Positions 11,474-21,764 of a DNA stretch of 64,000 nucleotides are shown here, piece after piece; position 1 is the stretch's first letter; each line of letters starts with the position of its first letter. This stretch comes from Posidonia oceanica (lineage: Eukaryota > Streptophyta > Magnoliopsida > Alismatales > Posidoniaceae), in the NCBI GenBank assembly GCA_037176725.1, contig JAZBRS010000057.1:86759501-86823500 (forward strand), in the 5' to 3' direction. The notes below the pieces were generated by a model, which was given only the letters and a program-made list of their open reading frames with translations, did no database searches and was not told the origin of the DNA. Position numbers and translations under genes: made by a program.

Positions 11474-11715
11474 TTTGATATCGCTGGAAAATCCTCCCCG
11501 CCGCCGGAGATCAGCCCTGCCTCAGATCCCGTGCCCTGCGCTCGCAGAGGTCCTCCCACGGAAGAGTGTTGCAAGCCTCTGTGCCTCCGCGCCGCCGCCG
11601 CGACCTCACCGATGCCACCACCCGCTGCCACACGCGAGGAGGGGGAGACGAGTCGACGGTTTGCTGTGGAGTTGAAAAGAGAAGAAGGAAGGAGGAGTCC
11701 AGGGCACGACCTTGC
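11471..11715 (-). promoter_or_regulatory. GC-rich leader exon of the antisense PMD gene
   Basis: This segment lies between the TATA-like box (about 11,720) and the exon end ATG|GTATGC at 11,471. The same plan recurs in element P2: TTTTAAAAAAAG near 32,340, a GC-rich leader, and ATG|GTAAGC at 32,059-32,055. A longer open frame across the leader (from 11,631) is not kept in P2 and is probably untranslated. Confidence 0.55.
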
Positions 11716-11939
11716 TTTTTAAAATGAAAGAAGGAAAAAATGATGCAATGGAAATGAGGAACTTAGCAAACACAAAAAATAAAGGAATAGTGCCATTCTA
11801 AGTTAATTGTTGTTCGCAACCAAATGAAGGGATGCAACCCCCAGGAGCCATGAGGCGGTTGCGGTAGTTACCCAGGTGGGACCCACCAGGTTTTAAAACC
11901 TTTGGCATTCCCGGCAAATTTCTTCAGGGGCCAAAGCGT

Positions 11940-12960
11940 AATTTACCCAGAAATTTGCATTTTACACTCTGATTTTGCAACAAGCCAGTAGGAGACCCTC
12001 TACTTGACAAAATTGTCATAGGGCCTGGCACAGGTGGACATCACCAAGGAGACTCCCAGAACAGTGAAATTTGCCTCAAAACCCTATAGTTTTGCAAAAT
12101 TGCACATAGGTCCCTAGCTTTTCGCAGAAGGCAAAAATGATCACAACGCCGTGACAGAGCTCTTGCATCAATGTTCGGCAACACTTGTCGCATCACGGAT
12201 GTCCCAAGATAGGTAGCAGAGAAATGGCATTCAGCAAATTGCAAAAACAACCCTCAGTTCTCTAAAAATTGCATAAAGGCCCCTAACTTTGCACAAGCAC
12301 CGGGAATGGCCACAGCCTGAGGCAGAGCCCTCACGGCAACGCATCGATGTTTGTCACGCCAAAAGTGCCCTGGACGAACAACAGAACGGCAGCATCCGTT
12401 AGCCTGCAGGTTAATTCTATCACAGTTTGCAGAAATTGCAGATAAGCCCCTGGCTTTCACAAGAATGGCAAATCAGCTCTGGTTTCCAACCAAGCCACGG
12501 CAGGATCCTTTGTGGTCACAAGAGAATCAGAATAGGACTTGGTCAGGTCACAAGAGTCTGAGATGGACAGAAGACATCAGTTTGCAAAAATTGCAGATAG
12601 GTCCCTAGCTTTCACAGGAATGGCAAATCGGCTCCGGTTTCCAACCGAGTCTCGGCAGGATCCTTTGTGGTCACAAGGGAATCAGAGCAAGACCTGATCA
12701 GGTCGCTACAGCTCGGGACAAGCAATGAGCCTCGCAATTTGGACAAATTGCGGAGAGACCCCTACAGTTATATCAGGCAATCTAAACCTCTTCAAGAGGA
12801 TTGGCCGAATGAAGCTGCCATGCACCGCAGACTGAGAGATTTGCATAAAAGCCCCTACCAGAACAAAAGCCGCAGTTTCGCCCCTCGAGGCGATGCAGTC
12901 ACAAGCCATCAACATCGGAGTGCACCCGCTTCCCGAATTTCTTTCCCAGGCTAACACCCC
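11940..12960 (+). repeat. degenerate tandem block with AAATTGCA-GATAGGTCCCTA phrase
   Basis: A phrase close to AAATTGCAGATAGGTCCCTA recurs near 12,095, 12,265, 12,433, 12,588, 12,745 and 12,840, every 110-170 bases. In between, TTTGTGGTCACAAG and GGCAGGATCC words repeat in two units (12,480-12,560 and 12,630-12,700). It lies directly upstream of the antisense PMD promoter and upstream (plus sense) of the VNTR. Counterparts are at 32,500-33,400 and, reversed, at 750-1,640. Confidence 0.75.
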
Positions 12961-13074
12961 TAACTGTTACGGGACCATCTCTAGACCTCTGCCAAACCTC
13001 CAGGTATTGGTAATCCTGTTATCTTCGCGGTCGATAAGTCCGAAACTTATCACATTTCAGCCTCTCTCGTGCAT

Positions 13075-14285
13075 CTTTGTTCTGGACAGACGGAGTCCCG
13101 CCTGCTTGTTTCCTCAATCGAGGACAAGCCTTTCTTGCGCGTCTTCGTTCCAGATGGACGGAGCCCTGCCTGCTTATTTCCTCGGTCGAGGACAAGCCTT
13201 TCTCGCGCGTCTTTGTCCAGACGGACAGAGCCCCGCCTATTGTTTCCTCTGTCAAGGACAAGCCTTTCTCGCGCGTCTTCGTTCCGAATGGACGGAGTCC
13301 CGCCTACTTGTTTCCTCGATCGAGGACAAGCCTTTCTTGCGCATCTTCATTCCAGACGGACAGAGCCCCGCCTACTTGTTTCCTCAGGTGAGGACAAGCC
13401 TTTCTCGCGCGTCTTCGTTCCAGACAGACGGAGCCCCGCCTACTTGTTTCCTCGGTCGAGGACAAGCCTTTCTCGCGCGTCTTCGTTCCAGACAGACGGA
13501 GCCCCGCCTGCTTGTTTCCTCGGTCGAGGACAAGCCTTTCTCATGCGTCTTCGTTCCAGACGGACAGAGCCCCACCTGCTTGTTTCCTCGGTTGAGGACA
13601 AGCCTTCTCGCGCGTCTTCGTTCCAGACGGATGGAGCCCCACCTGCTTGTTTCCTCGGTCGAGGACAAGCCTTTCTCGCATGTCTTCGTTCCGAACGAAC
13701 GGAGTCTTGCCTGCTTGTTTCCTCGGTCGAGGACAAGCCTTTCTTGCGCATCTTCATTCCGGACGGACAGAGTCCCGCCTGCTTGTTTCCTCGGTCGAGG
13801 ACAAGCCTTTCTTGCGCGTATTCGTTCCGAACGGACGGAGCCCTGCCTGCTTGTTTCGTCAGGAGAGGACAAGCCTTTCTCGTGCATCTTCGTTCCAGAC
13901 AGACGGAGCCCGCCTGCTTGTTTCCTCAGTCAAGGACAAGCCTTTCTCGTGCGTCTTCATTCCAGACAGACGGAGTCCCACCTACTTGTTTCCTCAGGTG
14001 AGGACAAGCCTTTCTCGTGCGTCTTCGTTCCAGACAGATGGAGACTCGCCTGCTTGTTTCCTTAGTCGAGGACAAGCCTTTCTTGTGCGTCTTCATTCCA
14101 GACGGACGGAGCCCTGCCTGCTTGTTTCCTCGGTCGAGGACAAGCCTTTCTCGCGCGTCTTCGTTCTAGACGGACGGAGTCCCGCCTGCTTGCTTCCTCG
14201 GTCGAGGACAGGCCTCCCTCGCGCGTCTTCATTCCGGACGGACGGAGTCCCGCTTGCTTGCTTCCTCGGTTGAGGACAAGCCTTT
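13075..14285 (+). repeat. 68-bp VNTR with a CCTCG...CGAGG hairpin, about 17-18 copies
   Basis: The unit is mostly 68 bases (unit starts 13,112, 13,180, 13,246, 13,314 and so on). It contains the self-complementary core TTTCCTCGGTCGAGGACAAG, then TCTCGCGCGTCTTCGTTCC, then a GACGGAGYCCCGCCTGCTTG segment. Because 68 is not a multiple of three, the repeat stays open in several frames and produces long false ORFs of 300-390 codons on both strands. It belongs to the internal region just upstream of the polypurine tract of P1. Confidence 0.97.
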
Positions 14286-15140
14286 CTGCTCAGGCTGGCA
14301 GCCCTAACTGCTCGATTGACAACCATCAAAATGTCTGCTTGGGCCGGCAGCCCTAACTGCCCGGATGACATCCGTCAAAGTGTCTAGAGCTCCTCTTCCC
14401 GGGCTAGCATCCCTAACTATTCGGCCGACACCCGTCACCATGTCTGGAGTGTTTTGCTACCCCCTGGCATCGTTTCTCGATACCAGGGGCATCTTTTTTT
14501 CCGCTGCCTTGAGGAATCTTTCCCTTCTTCAGGCTGGCAGCCCTTAATTGCTCAGTTGACGCCCGTCATAGCTGTCTCGCACCTCTCTTTTTTCCGCCAG
14601 GAACACCTCGGCTGTCCCCTGGCATCGTTACTCAATACCAGGGGCATCTTTTTTCGGTTGTCCTAGGTCATTGTTCTTTCCCCTCGAGCCGATAACCCAA
14701 ACTATCCGATGGTGAGTCCTTCAACTCATCGTGCATTGCATCATTTGCATCTGCATCGCCCTCGCATAGAGCAATCCTCGACGAGTGGCACCCCGCGTCC
14801 GAGCCATGCACCGCTCAACGCACAACATCTGCATCGCCCTCGTTTAGGGTAAGGCTCGGCGAACGGCACCCCGCGTCTGAGCCGTACACCGCTCAGCACG
14901 CGCCAGCATACCATTAGCATCTCAAGACTAACACTAACTTCGCATCCTAACTTTAGCATTTTGCATTCGCATTTGCATTCGCATTGGCATTCGCATTTGC
15001 ATTGTGGCAACGTGTCACGACCTTTTCGGTGCATCTGCCGAATAAGTGACTCACGCCGACAGCAACATTTCTCCCATCGACTTCAGGCAGGGTGTCTTTG
15101 TCAACCCTGAGCAATGGCCTTGGTCCCCTCGACTAAGCTC
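14286..15140 (+). mobile_element. 3' internal region of P1, with GGCAGCCCTAACTG and GCATCGCCCTCG repeats
   Basis: No gene. GGCAGCCCTAACTGC-type segments recur at 14,300, 14,350, 14,410 and 14,540. Paired segments at 14,750-14,900 repeat GCACCCCGCGTCYGAGCC. Homologous sequence in the opposite orientation lies in the minus-strand element at 22,100-23,770, which ties the two elements to one family. Confidence 0.7.
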
Positions 15141-15153
15141 AAGGAGGGGCATC
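15141..15153 (+). other. polypurine tract of P1
   Basis: AAGGAGGGGCATC directly precedes the LTR start TGTAGACACCCC. The same purine-rich word precedes the LTRs at 34,792 (plus) and 21,995 (minus). It marks the priming site for plus-strand DNA synthesis and fixes this LTR as a 3' LTR. Confidence 0.85.
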
Positions 15154-15367
15154 TGTAGACACCCCAAATCTGGAAGTTGGGCGACGATTGTTTGCTCCCA
15201 AGAAGTGCATGGACGAGGCGGTCCAAACCTTTTCTTGAAACCCCAAACCAAATCCAAATCCACCAAAATCCCACCGATCACATCCCAATACATCCACCAC
15301 CACAAATACCCCAAAACCATAGCCCAGGATGGTCCACAAACCAGAGAAGCAGGATCAGAAGGTGAGG

Positions 15368-15655
15368 CAACTACTCACGGGATCACTCTCGCGTAAAGCT
15401 CCCACGTGGCGCTCTTGTGTGTTGTCATGTATCAGTGGCAAAAACTGACGGGATTACTCTCGCGTCGAATTCCCGTGTGGCGCTCCCGCGTGTTGTCCTG
15501 TATCAGTGGCAAAAACTGACACTCTGACACTCGCGTAGAGCTCCCGCGTGGCGCTCCCGCTTGTTGTCCTGTGTCGGTAGCGAAAACTGACAAATTGACA
15601 CTTGCGCCGAGCGCCCGCGTGGAGCTCCTGCGTGTTGTCCTGCGTCAGTAGCAAA
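15368..15655 (+). repeat. four 71-bp tandem repeats, each with three CGCG units at 13-bp spacing
   Basis: The first CGCG-type core of each repeat is at 15,390, 15,461, 15,532 and 15,603 (71 bases apart). The second and third follow at +13 and +26. Some cores are decayed to CACG, CGTG, TGTG or TGCG but stay exactly in phase. The units also share ATCAGTGGCAAAAACTGAC. The array lies 200-490 bases upstream of the LTR TATA box, in U3. Confidence 0.93.
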
Positions 15656-15854
15656 AATCAGGCGGACCAATCACCTTGGCCCACCTTTTCCTCGTTCGCC
15701 ATTGGCTCCCATCGATCTGGGCTTGTGCCTCCGGACACCTGGATCATCTAGCCGTCCACCCCAACCGATTCCACCCGTCGATCTTCAACCGACATCTCAT
15801 CCACCCATTTTAAATCCAGATCCGCACCAACGGTTTACACCGTTTTCCTCCGCC

Positions 15855-15861
15855 TATAAAA
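15855..15861 (+). promoter_or_regulatory. TATA box of the P1 LTR
   Basis: TATAAAA in the context CCGCCTATAAAACAG, followed by a GC-rich leader. The homologous place in the reversed LTR (about 21,516-21,527) reads CTTTAAAACATA on the minus strand. It should set the start of R. Confidence 0.8.
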
Positions 15862-16661
15862 CAGTGCTCCCGGCTGGCCGAGCTCGCTCTCTGGCTTCTC
15901 TGGCTTCCCTGAGCATTCCTCTTGAATCCTGAGCAACCCTTGGAACTTCCCAGAGCTTCCAGACCCCCCAAAACTCCTCAATTGCAGCGTCCTGGGATTG
16001 AGAAGCCAACTCCGGCGAACCTCCTTGCTGTCGAGACGACACCTGAGTCCCACCACCTCCAGAGCTTTCCCTTGAGCCCGTGAGAGAGAGTGTGACCTTC
16101 CCCGAGCATCTCCGAGCTCTGCAGCCTCTGTCCAGCCGTGCATCTGCAGCAGCACCATCGCTGGAGAAGACATCGCCCGCAGCGCGCCTCAAGCAAGCAT
16201 TCGTCCTTTAGTTAGCTTAGAACAGTTCCTAGCTGTTGTATGTTCATTTCCTAAGAGCTATCTGCATTTTTAGCTAGCCGCATTGCCTGTTTCTTTTCTC
16301 TTCCGCCGCCGTTTGTGAAGGGCAGACGGCTCGTGCACGGCCTCGCGCTGTCGCGCACGTAGCCACCTTGCCTCACCACTCTAAGCCTTCGGCAGGATCC
16401 CCCGCACTCGCCTCTAGCCACCTCAGTGCGCCCACAGCCGACAGCGCTCTCCAAGCCACCTCTATGGCTGACGTAGGTGCGCAGTTGCCGACGCAATACT
16501 GCCGAGGTGGGGGCGGCGATTCGGGCGGCGCCGCTTTGCATCTGCACCCCGGTTGGGTAGCTTGGTATACCACCTCGCTTCCCCAACCGGTTCCATTGCA
16601 TTTCATCAAGCATCGGGTTCGGAATCTGGCGATGAAGGTCCTCTGTCTGAATGGCCGGTCC

Positions 16662-16692
16662 CGCGCCAAGGTCCCGCGTGGACCTCCTGCGT
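16662..16692 (+). promoter_or_regulatory. CGCG motif cluster (13-bp period)
   Basis: Cores at 16,662 (CGCG), 16,675 (CGCG) and 16,688 (TGCG). It lies about 800 bases downstream of the LTR TATA box. Confidence 0.85.
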
Positions 16693-16882
16693 GTCTGACC
16701 GTGACGCCAAGCCGAGTTCCCAGCCCTTTTCTGACCCCCATTTGCATCTGTTTCATTTATAATCTAGCATATTATTGTTGTCGGGCTTCCCCTCTTCATC
16801 ATCCATCTGTTTTCTTTATATTCTATTAGCTTTTGGGCCCAGAATCCGGCAAAGAAGGTTCTCTGTCCGAACCGTCTGGTCC

Positions 16883-16912
16883 CGCGCCGAGGTCCCGTGT
16901 GGACCTCCAGCG
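16883..16912 (+). promoter_or_regulatory. CGCG motif cluster (13-bp period), partly decayed
   Basis: Cores at 16,883 (CGCG), 16,896 (CGTG) and 16,909 (AGCG), in phase. The flanking CTCTGTCYGAA segment is shared with the cluster at 16,662, so this part of U5 is duplicated. Confidence 0.8.
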
Positions 16913-17103
16913 TGTTTGACTATGATATCGGGTAGAGTTCCCAGCCCCTTTCCGACCTGTGTTTACCTCTGCTTCTTTGATATTATTGCATATTATTGTT
17001 CTGGGATGCCTCCTCCTCATCATTCAACCGGTTCTATACTGAATTGAATTGAGGAGAGCCTCCCATTTGGCTATGACTTTCCACTGGACAAGCGAACTGT
17101 TCC

Positions 17104-17133
17104 CGCGTGGAGGTCCCGCGTAGGACTCCCGCG
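17104..17133 (+). promoter_or_regulatory. CGCG motif cluster, three intact units
   Basis: CGCG at 17,104, 17,117 and 17,130, exactly 13 bases apart, reading TCCCGCGTGGAGGTCCCGCG and then CTCCCGCG. Confidence 0.9.
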
Positions 17134-17956
17134 TATTTAACAGTAGCCTCTACAGATGTGGATAGAGCCTTTTACCCTTGTCTTAGCTTCTCCTCATGCA
17201 TGTTTACATTCAAGCATCCTTTAGTTACTTCTCTGTTTCCTTTTGAGCAATGTTTACCTAAGCCTTACATGCTTTACATTTACCTTTTATTATGTATGTT
17301 ACTTTCTAGCATTATATTGTCGCTTACTTGATTTCTTTCAGCATGTGTGAGTGTTTATTTGAATCCTATGCTCTTGCACTTGTTTCCCTTATGCATGTTT
17401 GCCTCTGAGCTTTATGTAGCTATTTGCCTTGGTTTCTTTTAATCTATATGCATGTCTATTTGAGGCTTTTCCTTTCGCCTTCTTGCACTATCATAGCATG
17501 TTTCCTTTTGCTAGAGCATATATTAATTGGCCTTCAGCCTACATTGAGCCACACTATGAGTGGAATGACGTTAGAAATGGCCGCTCCTCGGGCGTGTTGG
17601 GGGTGCCTAACACCTTTCCCGCACGTAACAGGAGTCCTTACCCATCTCTGGACCGCAATGACCCAGTGTCGCATCCGTTTTGCATGGATCCACTTTGTTT
17701 CCCTTTGTTTTTATTTGTTTACATCCGGTTTTCCTTGTCTTCCGGCTTTTCTCAATTAGACTAGGTGGCGACTCCCCCCTTTTTTGTTGTTTATCTTATT
17801 CGCCGATTTCGTCGATTATTGGTGATTTTATACTCTTTATCGGGTCGAATCCTTCTTGGATACGCTATTAATTGTGACCCTCTTTCTCTTCGACCGGGCG
17901 TCTGCGAGCTTTGGCAGCGGCTCCCGTGTCGTACACGAGAGACGGTCGCATAAGAA

Positions 17957-17974
17957 TGGCCACTCCGTCGGGGG
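17957..17974 (+). other. degenerate tRNA-Arg primer binding site
   Basis: TGGCCACTCCGTCGGGGG resembles the intact site TGGCGACTCCGCTGGGGA found at 28,984-28,967 on the minus strand. It sits six bases after the LTR end, as in the minus element. Sequence 3' of it is therefore the internal region of another plus-strand element. Confidence 0.6.
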
Positions 17975-17975
17975 A

Positions 17976-18157
17976 TTTAGACTTGATCCCATTCCTTTTC
18001 TCTTTTTATCGTCACTTATCATTTTATTGGTGTTTTCTTCGTTGAGTCGAACTTTCCTCGGATACACCATTAGCTGTGGTCCTCATTCCCAATGGTCGGG
18101 CGTCTGCGAGCTTTGGCAGCGGCCCCCGAGTCGTACGTTGAAAGAGACGGTCACATG
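17976..18157 (+). repeat. tandem second copy of the LTR terminal segment
   Basis: Both this stretch and 17,790-17,950 contain GTCTGCGAGCTTTGGCAGCG followed by a GTCGTAC...GAGACGGTC end. The terminal ~170 bases of the LTR, including its end, have been duplicated beyond the primer site. Confidence 0.75.
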
Positions 18158-18254
18158 CAGCCTTCGATCGTCTCTCCTGTTCAAAGCAAGAGGAAAAGGA
18201 GTTAGATTCAGCTTAAGCATACAAATGCAAATCAAAGACAACTGTTTTACCTCC

Positions 18255-18635
18255 TTGGCCCTCATATCCTGGTGGAAGGCCTCAAATTGCTCCTGGAAAC
18301 CCTGCGAAGAACAATGGGAGTAGGTCAGAAAGCTGCATTGCTAAAACCGAGCTAAAACATGTGGCACATCTTACCTTTGCCCAGTTCGTGCCAAACCACA
18401 TGCCTCGCTGCAACTCCCGTAGCTCCTCCTCAAACAGGTGCGGCTTTCCCACCCGCTAAAACGATCCCAAGTACTCCTCGTAGCCAGCCTCACAAAGAGT
18501 GAACCAGCTCTGACGAGCACAAGCCTCTGCCGCAACAGATCGAGCCAATGCACGTGAGGAAGCCTTCAACTCCATGTCAGCAGGAGGTGGAGTAGGAATG
18601 CAAAACTCGTCTGCAAACTGGTGCGGCAGAGGTCT
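18255..18635 (-). pseudogene. PMD gene remnant (3' part of a second copy)
   Basis: On the minus strand the frame reads HQFADEFCIPTPPPADMELKA, then RSVAAEACARQSWFTL, with RVGKPHLFEEELREL near 18,450. This parallels HQFTRAFSIPRPPPVDMVSK through RVGKPHLFPEDLQEG of the intact gene at 8,964-8,581. One in-frame stop precedes RVGKPHLF. A following small exon (GFQEQFEAFHQDMRAKE, near 18,303-18,253) matches exon 8,500-8,450 in place. The upstream exons are missing; at about 18,630 the sequence switches to minus-element internal sequence at a short shared GCACC. Confidence 0.8.
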
Positions 18636-18639
18636 GTAG

Positions 18640-19361
18640 ATGTTCCCGTGATAGTTAGGGGTGTCGGTCCGATGGGGATGGGACGATTCAATGGGACAGC
18701 AAAGATGCCCCTGGTATCGAAGGCGGTGACAGGCCAGCGAGTCTATCGGTCAAGAGGAGTGGTGACAAGTTAGATGACTTGCAACCACAGATGCGAGATG
18801 CGATGGGAATACCACACCCAAAGGCGTGGCAGAGGTCCGTGGACACTCCTGTGATAGTTAGGGTTGTCAGCCCGGATGCAGGCGGGAATGTGACACCACG
18901 GGGCAGTAGGAAAGATGCACCTAGTATCACGAGGAAGATACCAGGGGACAGCCAAAGTGCCCTTTTCATCGAGATGCAGAGTGGAGACAAAACTAACGTG
19001 CTTGCCAACTGAGTAATTAGGGATACCAGCCCGATGCAGACATTTTGACGGGCGTCAATCGGGTAGTTAGGGCTGCCAGCCCGAAGCAGAGGAGTTAATG
19101 AGATGCAAGGATGAATGCAAGGAAAGTGCGAGGAATGCAAGGATGAAAGCATGGAATGCAAGGAAAGTGTGAGGTATGCAAGGATGAAAGCGATGAATGC
19201 AAGGAAAGTGCGAGGAATGCAAGGATGAAAGCGAGGAATGCAAGGAAAGTGCGAGGAAGGCAAGAAGGAAAGCGGGGACCCATCGTGGTGGGTGTGTAAT
19301 GGTCTTAGAGCGTGCATGCGACACGACGACTAGTCGAGATCATGCAGGTCATCACAGACCA
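18640..19361 (-). mobile_element. deleted internal fragment of the minus-strand Tat-like family
   Basis: It matches 23,376-24,055 closely by eye, including GATGCCCCTGGTATCGAAGG and the GGAATGCAAGGATGAAAGCG short-repeat tract (19,090-19,270). It starts right after a tRNA-Arg primer site at 19,362-19,377, where the intact copy has another 4.9 kb (gag and leader), so primer site and 3' internal region have been fused by deletion. No gene. Confidence 0.8.
19090..19270. repeat. 20/21-bp short tandem repeats (GGAATGCAAGG type)
   Basis: Alternating units of about GAGGAATGCAAGGATGAAAGC and GAGGAATGCAAGGAAAGTGC. The same tract is present at 23,825-23,960. Open frames across it are a by-product of the repeat. 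Confidence 0.9.
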
Positions 19362-19377
19362 CCCAGTGGAGTCGCCA
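19362..19377 (-). other. tRNA-Arg primer binding site downstream of LTR A
   Basis: The minus strand reads TGGCGACTCCACTGGG, one mismatch from the site at 28,984-28,967, six bases after the LTR end. Its presence after LTR A means that LTR A is followed by internal sequence and not by flanking host DNA. Confidence 0.8.
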
Positions 19378-20002
19378 CTTTCATGTGACCGTCCCGGCGA
19401 CGCGGCACACGCTGCCAAAGCTTGCGCGCATCGACCCGGTAAGAGGTCACGGCTAATGGTGAATCCGAGGAAGGACGCTCGACTCGAAAACACCGGAAAA
19501 ATGCGAAGAAAATAAAAGATAAAGCAAAAACGGAGTCGCCACCAAGTCTATTGTCGGAAGACGAGGAAAACCAAGGAAAAACAATGATATGCATGCAATG
19601 TGATGCTAAATATATGACTCATGCCACTGGATGCAGACACAGCGGGCCAAGAGAAAGGGTAAGGACACTTGTTACATATGAGAAAGGTGTTAGGCACCCC
19701 CATACGCCCGAGAAGCGGTCTTTCTAGGCTAATCTCGCTCGCATGTGTGGATGTAGGCAGTGCTTGCCAATAATATATGCCATGAGGTAAAATATGCTAT
19801 GCCATGCTTAAAGTAGACTAAATGCCATGCTATGCCAATGATACATGCCATTAGATATGAACTAGGTAATGAATATTGAATGATGCTTTGATGAATGACA
19901 AAAACATGCTCTGGAAAACATTAGAAGCAAGGGAAGCTAAAATGCAAGCAAAATAGAAGTCCAATGCAAGCTCTGTCCACCGGTAAGAGTCCTTGTTAAA
20001 AA

Positions 20003-20032
20003 CGCGAGGGGCTCACGCGAGACGTCGACGCG
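20003..20032 (-). promoter_or_regulatory. CGCG motif cluster, three units
   Basis: CGCG at 20,003, 20,016 and 20,029. On the minus (LTR sense) strand the units read CTCGCGT plus six bases, the same orientation relative to the LTR as in P1. Confidence 0.9.
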
Positions 20033-20222
20033 AGAATAGTTCGTCCAGACAATGGAAAGTCAAAGCCAACTTGGATGCCCATCTCGATTCAATTCAATAT
20101 GGAATTGATCGAATGATCAAGAGGGGACAACTAGGAAGAAGAACTTGCAATAAAATATGAGAGGGGATCAAAGGGATGACTGGAAAGGGGCTCTATTCTC
20201 TGAGTGAAATCACTGTCAAATA

Positions 20223-20252
20223 CGCGAGAGGTCTGTGCGAGACCCCGACGCG
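20223..20252 (-). promoter_or_regulatory. CGCG motif cluster, three units (one decayed)
   Basis: Cores at 20,223 (CGCG), 20,236 (TGCG) and 20,249 (CGCG), 13 bases apart. Confidence 0.88.
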
Positions 20253-21747
20253 AGATAGGTTTGTTCAGATAGTGAACTTCATTGCGAAAATTGGGAGTCC
20301 CATTCGACTCGATTCGACATGGGATCAGTCGATCAACCTAGAGGGGACATCCAGGAAGCTAAACAAGCAATAAAGACGGGTCAAGGGCTAGTGAACCGCT
20401 CAACCCACCTCCATCGCATCGTCGCCAGAGTTTCCAGAGGTCGGCCGGCCATGGAGGCGGCTGGCAACCTCTGGAACGCTCCTAAGGCTTGCGGGAGGTG
20501 AGGGGAAGGTTGAGGAAGCAACGAGAAAGTTTGCGACCCACCGGTCTCCTCCTTTTGCCCTGACGGTATCTCGCTAGACTGTCGGATGTTCCATGGCCGG
20601 CGTTCGTCTGTGGCACACTGTGGAGTGAAGAGAAGGAAGAGGAAGAGGGTGCGAAGCCAAATGCGAAAGAAAACTGAGTTGGGTCTACTTCCCCGACTAT
20701 GTTGACGGACATCGGGCCAGCTCACGTCCGGCGAGCCACGACGTGGGCTGCAGACACAGAGCATCTGTCCCTGGGTGTCGGTGAGCTAGAGGAGGGATCC
20801 AGGCATCCGGGCAGAGGCAATGCAGGGGCGAGGAGACCGCCGATAGCCCCACACACCTCGGTTGTGTCGCACCGGCCGCCTAAGGCTTCGCCGGTCACTG
20901 AGAAGGCCGGAAACACACAGAGGCTACTGAGGCGCACTAAGAGGCCAGGAGGGAGAGGGAGGAAAGGAATGCAAGGTGAACGTCGGCTCGAGACCGCGGG
21001 ACGAGGCAGGCCATGTGCGCAACGGTGAACCGCCGTGCACAAACTGACGACCCACCACTGGAAAAGGAAAAAACTCAAAAATAGCGACGAAAACAAACAA
21101 CTAAGGCAATTCACATAAAATGGAGTAAAAACGGAGCAAGGCAAAGAAATTCTATGCTAAAGGAGGCATGGATTACCTATGAGGAAGGGGGGGATTGTTT
21201 CCCGACGCCGGCTATGCTTCTCCGGTGAGGTCGCTCGAGCGACGGCTGCGTGGGAAGCTGTGGACTGGGCAATGCTGGGAGGACGTCTCTCTCTCACACG
21301 GGCTCGAGGGAAGCTCTGGTGGTTGCAAGGAGGCGGTGACACTCAGGGACGACTCTCAACAGCGAAGGTGTTCACCGGTGTTGGGTTTCCTAGCTCTAGG
21401 AGGCAAGAGCGAGGGGGCTGAGGTGCGAGGGTGCTCGAAGTATCTCAGGGATGCTAAAGGGTAGCCAAGTGAGTGCCAAGAGGTCCCAGAGGAGGCAGCT
21501 CGTCGAAGGTGGAGGTATGTTTTAAAGGTGGTGGAAAACAGTATTGGCCGTTGGTGACTAACGGATTTTGAAGCTGGTGGCTGAGATTAAAGGCGTGGAT
21601 TAGATGGAGATTAGAATTTGGATGGGGGATAGGATGATCCAGGATCTCAAAGGCACACTCCCAGATCCATGCAAGCCAATGGGAGGCTAGGAATCGATGG
21701 TCCAAAAGTGAATGGACCACCTAGTCCTTCCCCTGTCCAGGACAAAA

Positions 21748-21764
21748 CGCGAGGGTCTTACGTG
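21748..21764 (-). promoter_or_regulatory. CGCG motif cluster in U3 (decayed)
   Basis: CGCG at 21,748 and CGTG at 21,761. The partner cluster in LTR B keeps three cores (31,226, 31,239, 31,252). It lies about 230 bases upstream of the TATA-like box, as do the U3 clusters in P1. Confidence 0.7.

Larger units (their letters stand above)
15154..17950 (+). mobile_element. LTR (P1 3' LTR; followed by a primer-site-like sequence, so possibly also the P2 5' LTR)
   Basis: It starts TGTAGACACCCC and ends GGTCGCA, about 2.8 kb. Inside are four 71-bp repeats with CGCG clusters (15,368-15,655), a TATA box (TATAAAA, 15,855-15,861) and a GC-rich leader with Pro/Ser-like false frames. Further CGCG clusters lie at 16,662, 16,883 and 17,104. 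The leader aligns by eye with the reversed LTR 19,384-21,995, including a TTGAGCCCGTGAGAGAGAG segment. A degenerate tRNA-Arg primer site lies just beyond, at 17,957. Confidence 0.85.

Noticed and set aside
11392..11631. Start of the PMD protein at ATG 11,631 within the leader exon
   Set aside because: The frame does not join in phase to the exon at 10,329, and the P2 leader does not keep it; the ATG at the exon end (11,473) joins correctly.
12893..14273. Open frames of 200-390 codons on both strands rich in Ser/Arg/Cys
   Set aside because: They run through the 68-bp VNTR. The unit is not a multiple of three, so several frames stay open at once; this is a repeat artefact and not a protein family.
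13075..14285. CRISPR-like array
   Set aside because: The repeats are contiguous with no unique spacers, and the genome is a plant's.
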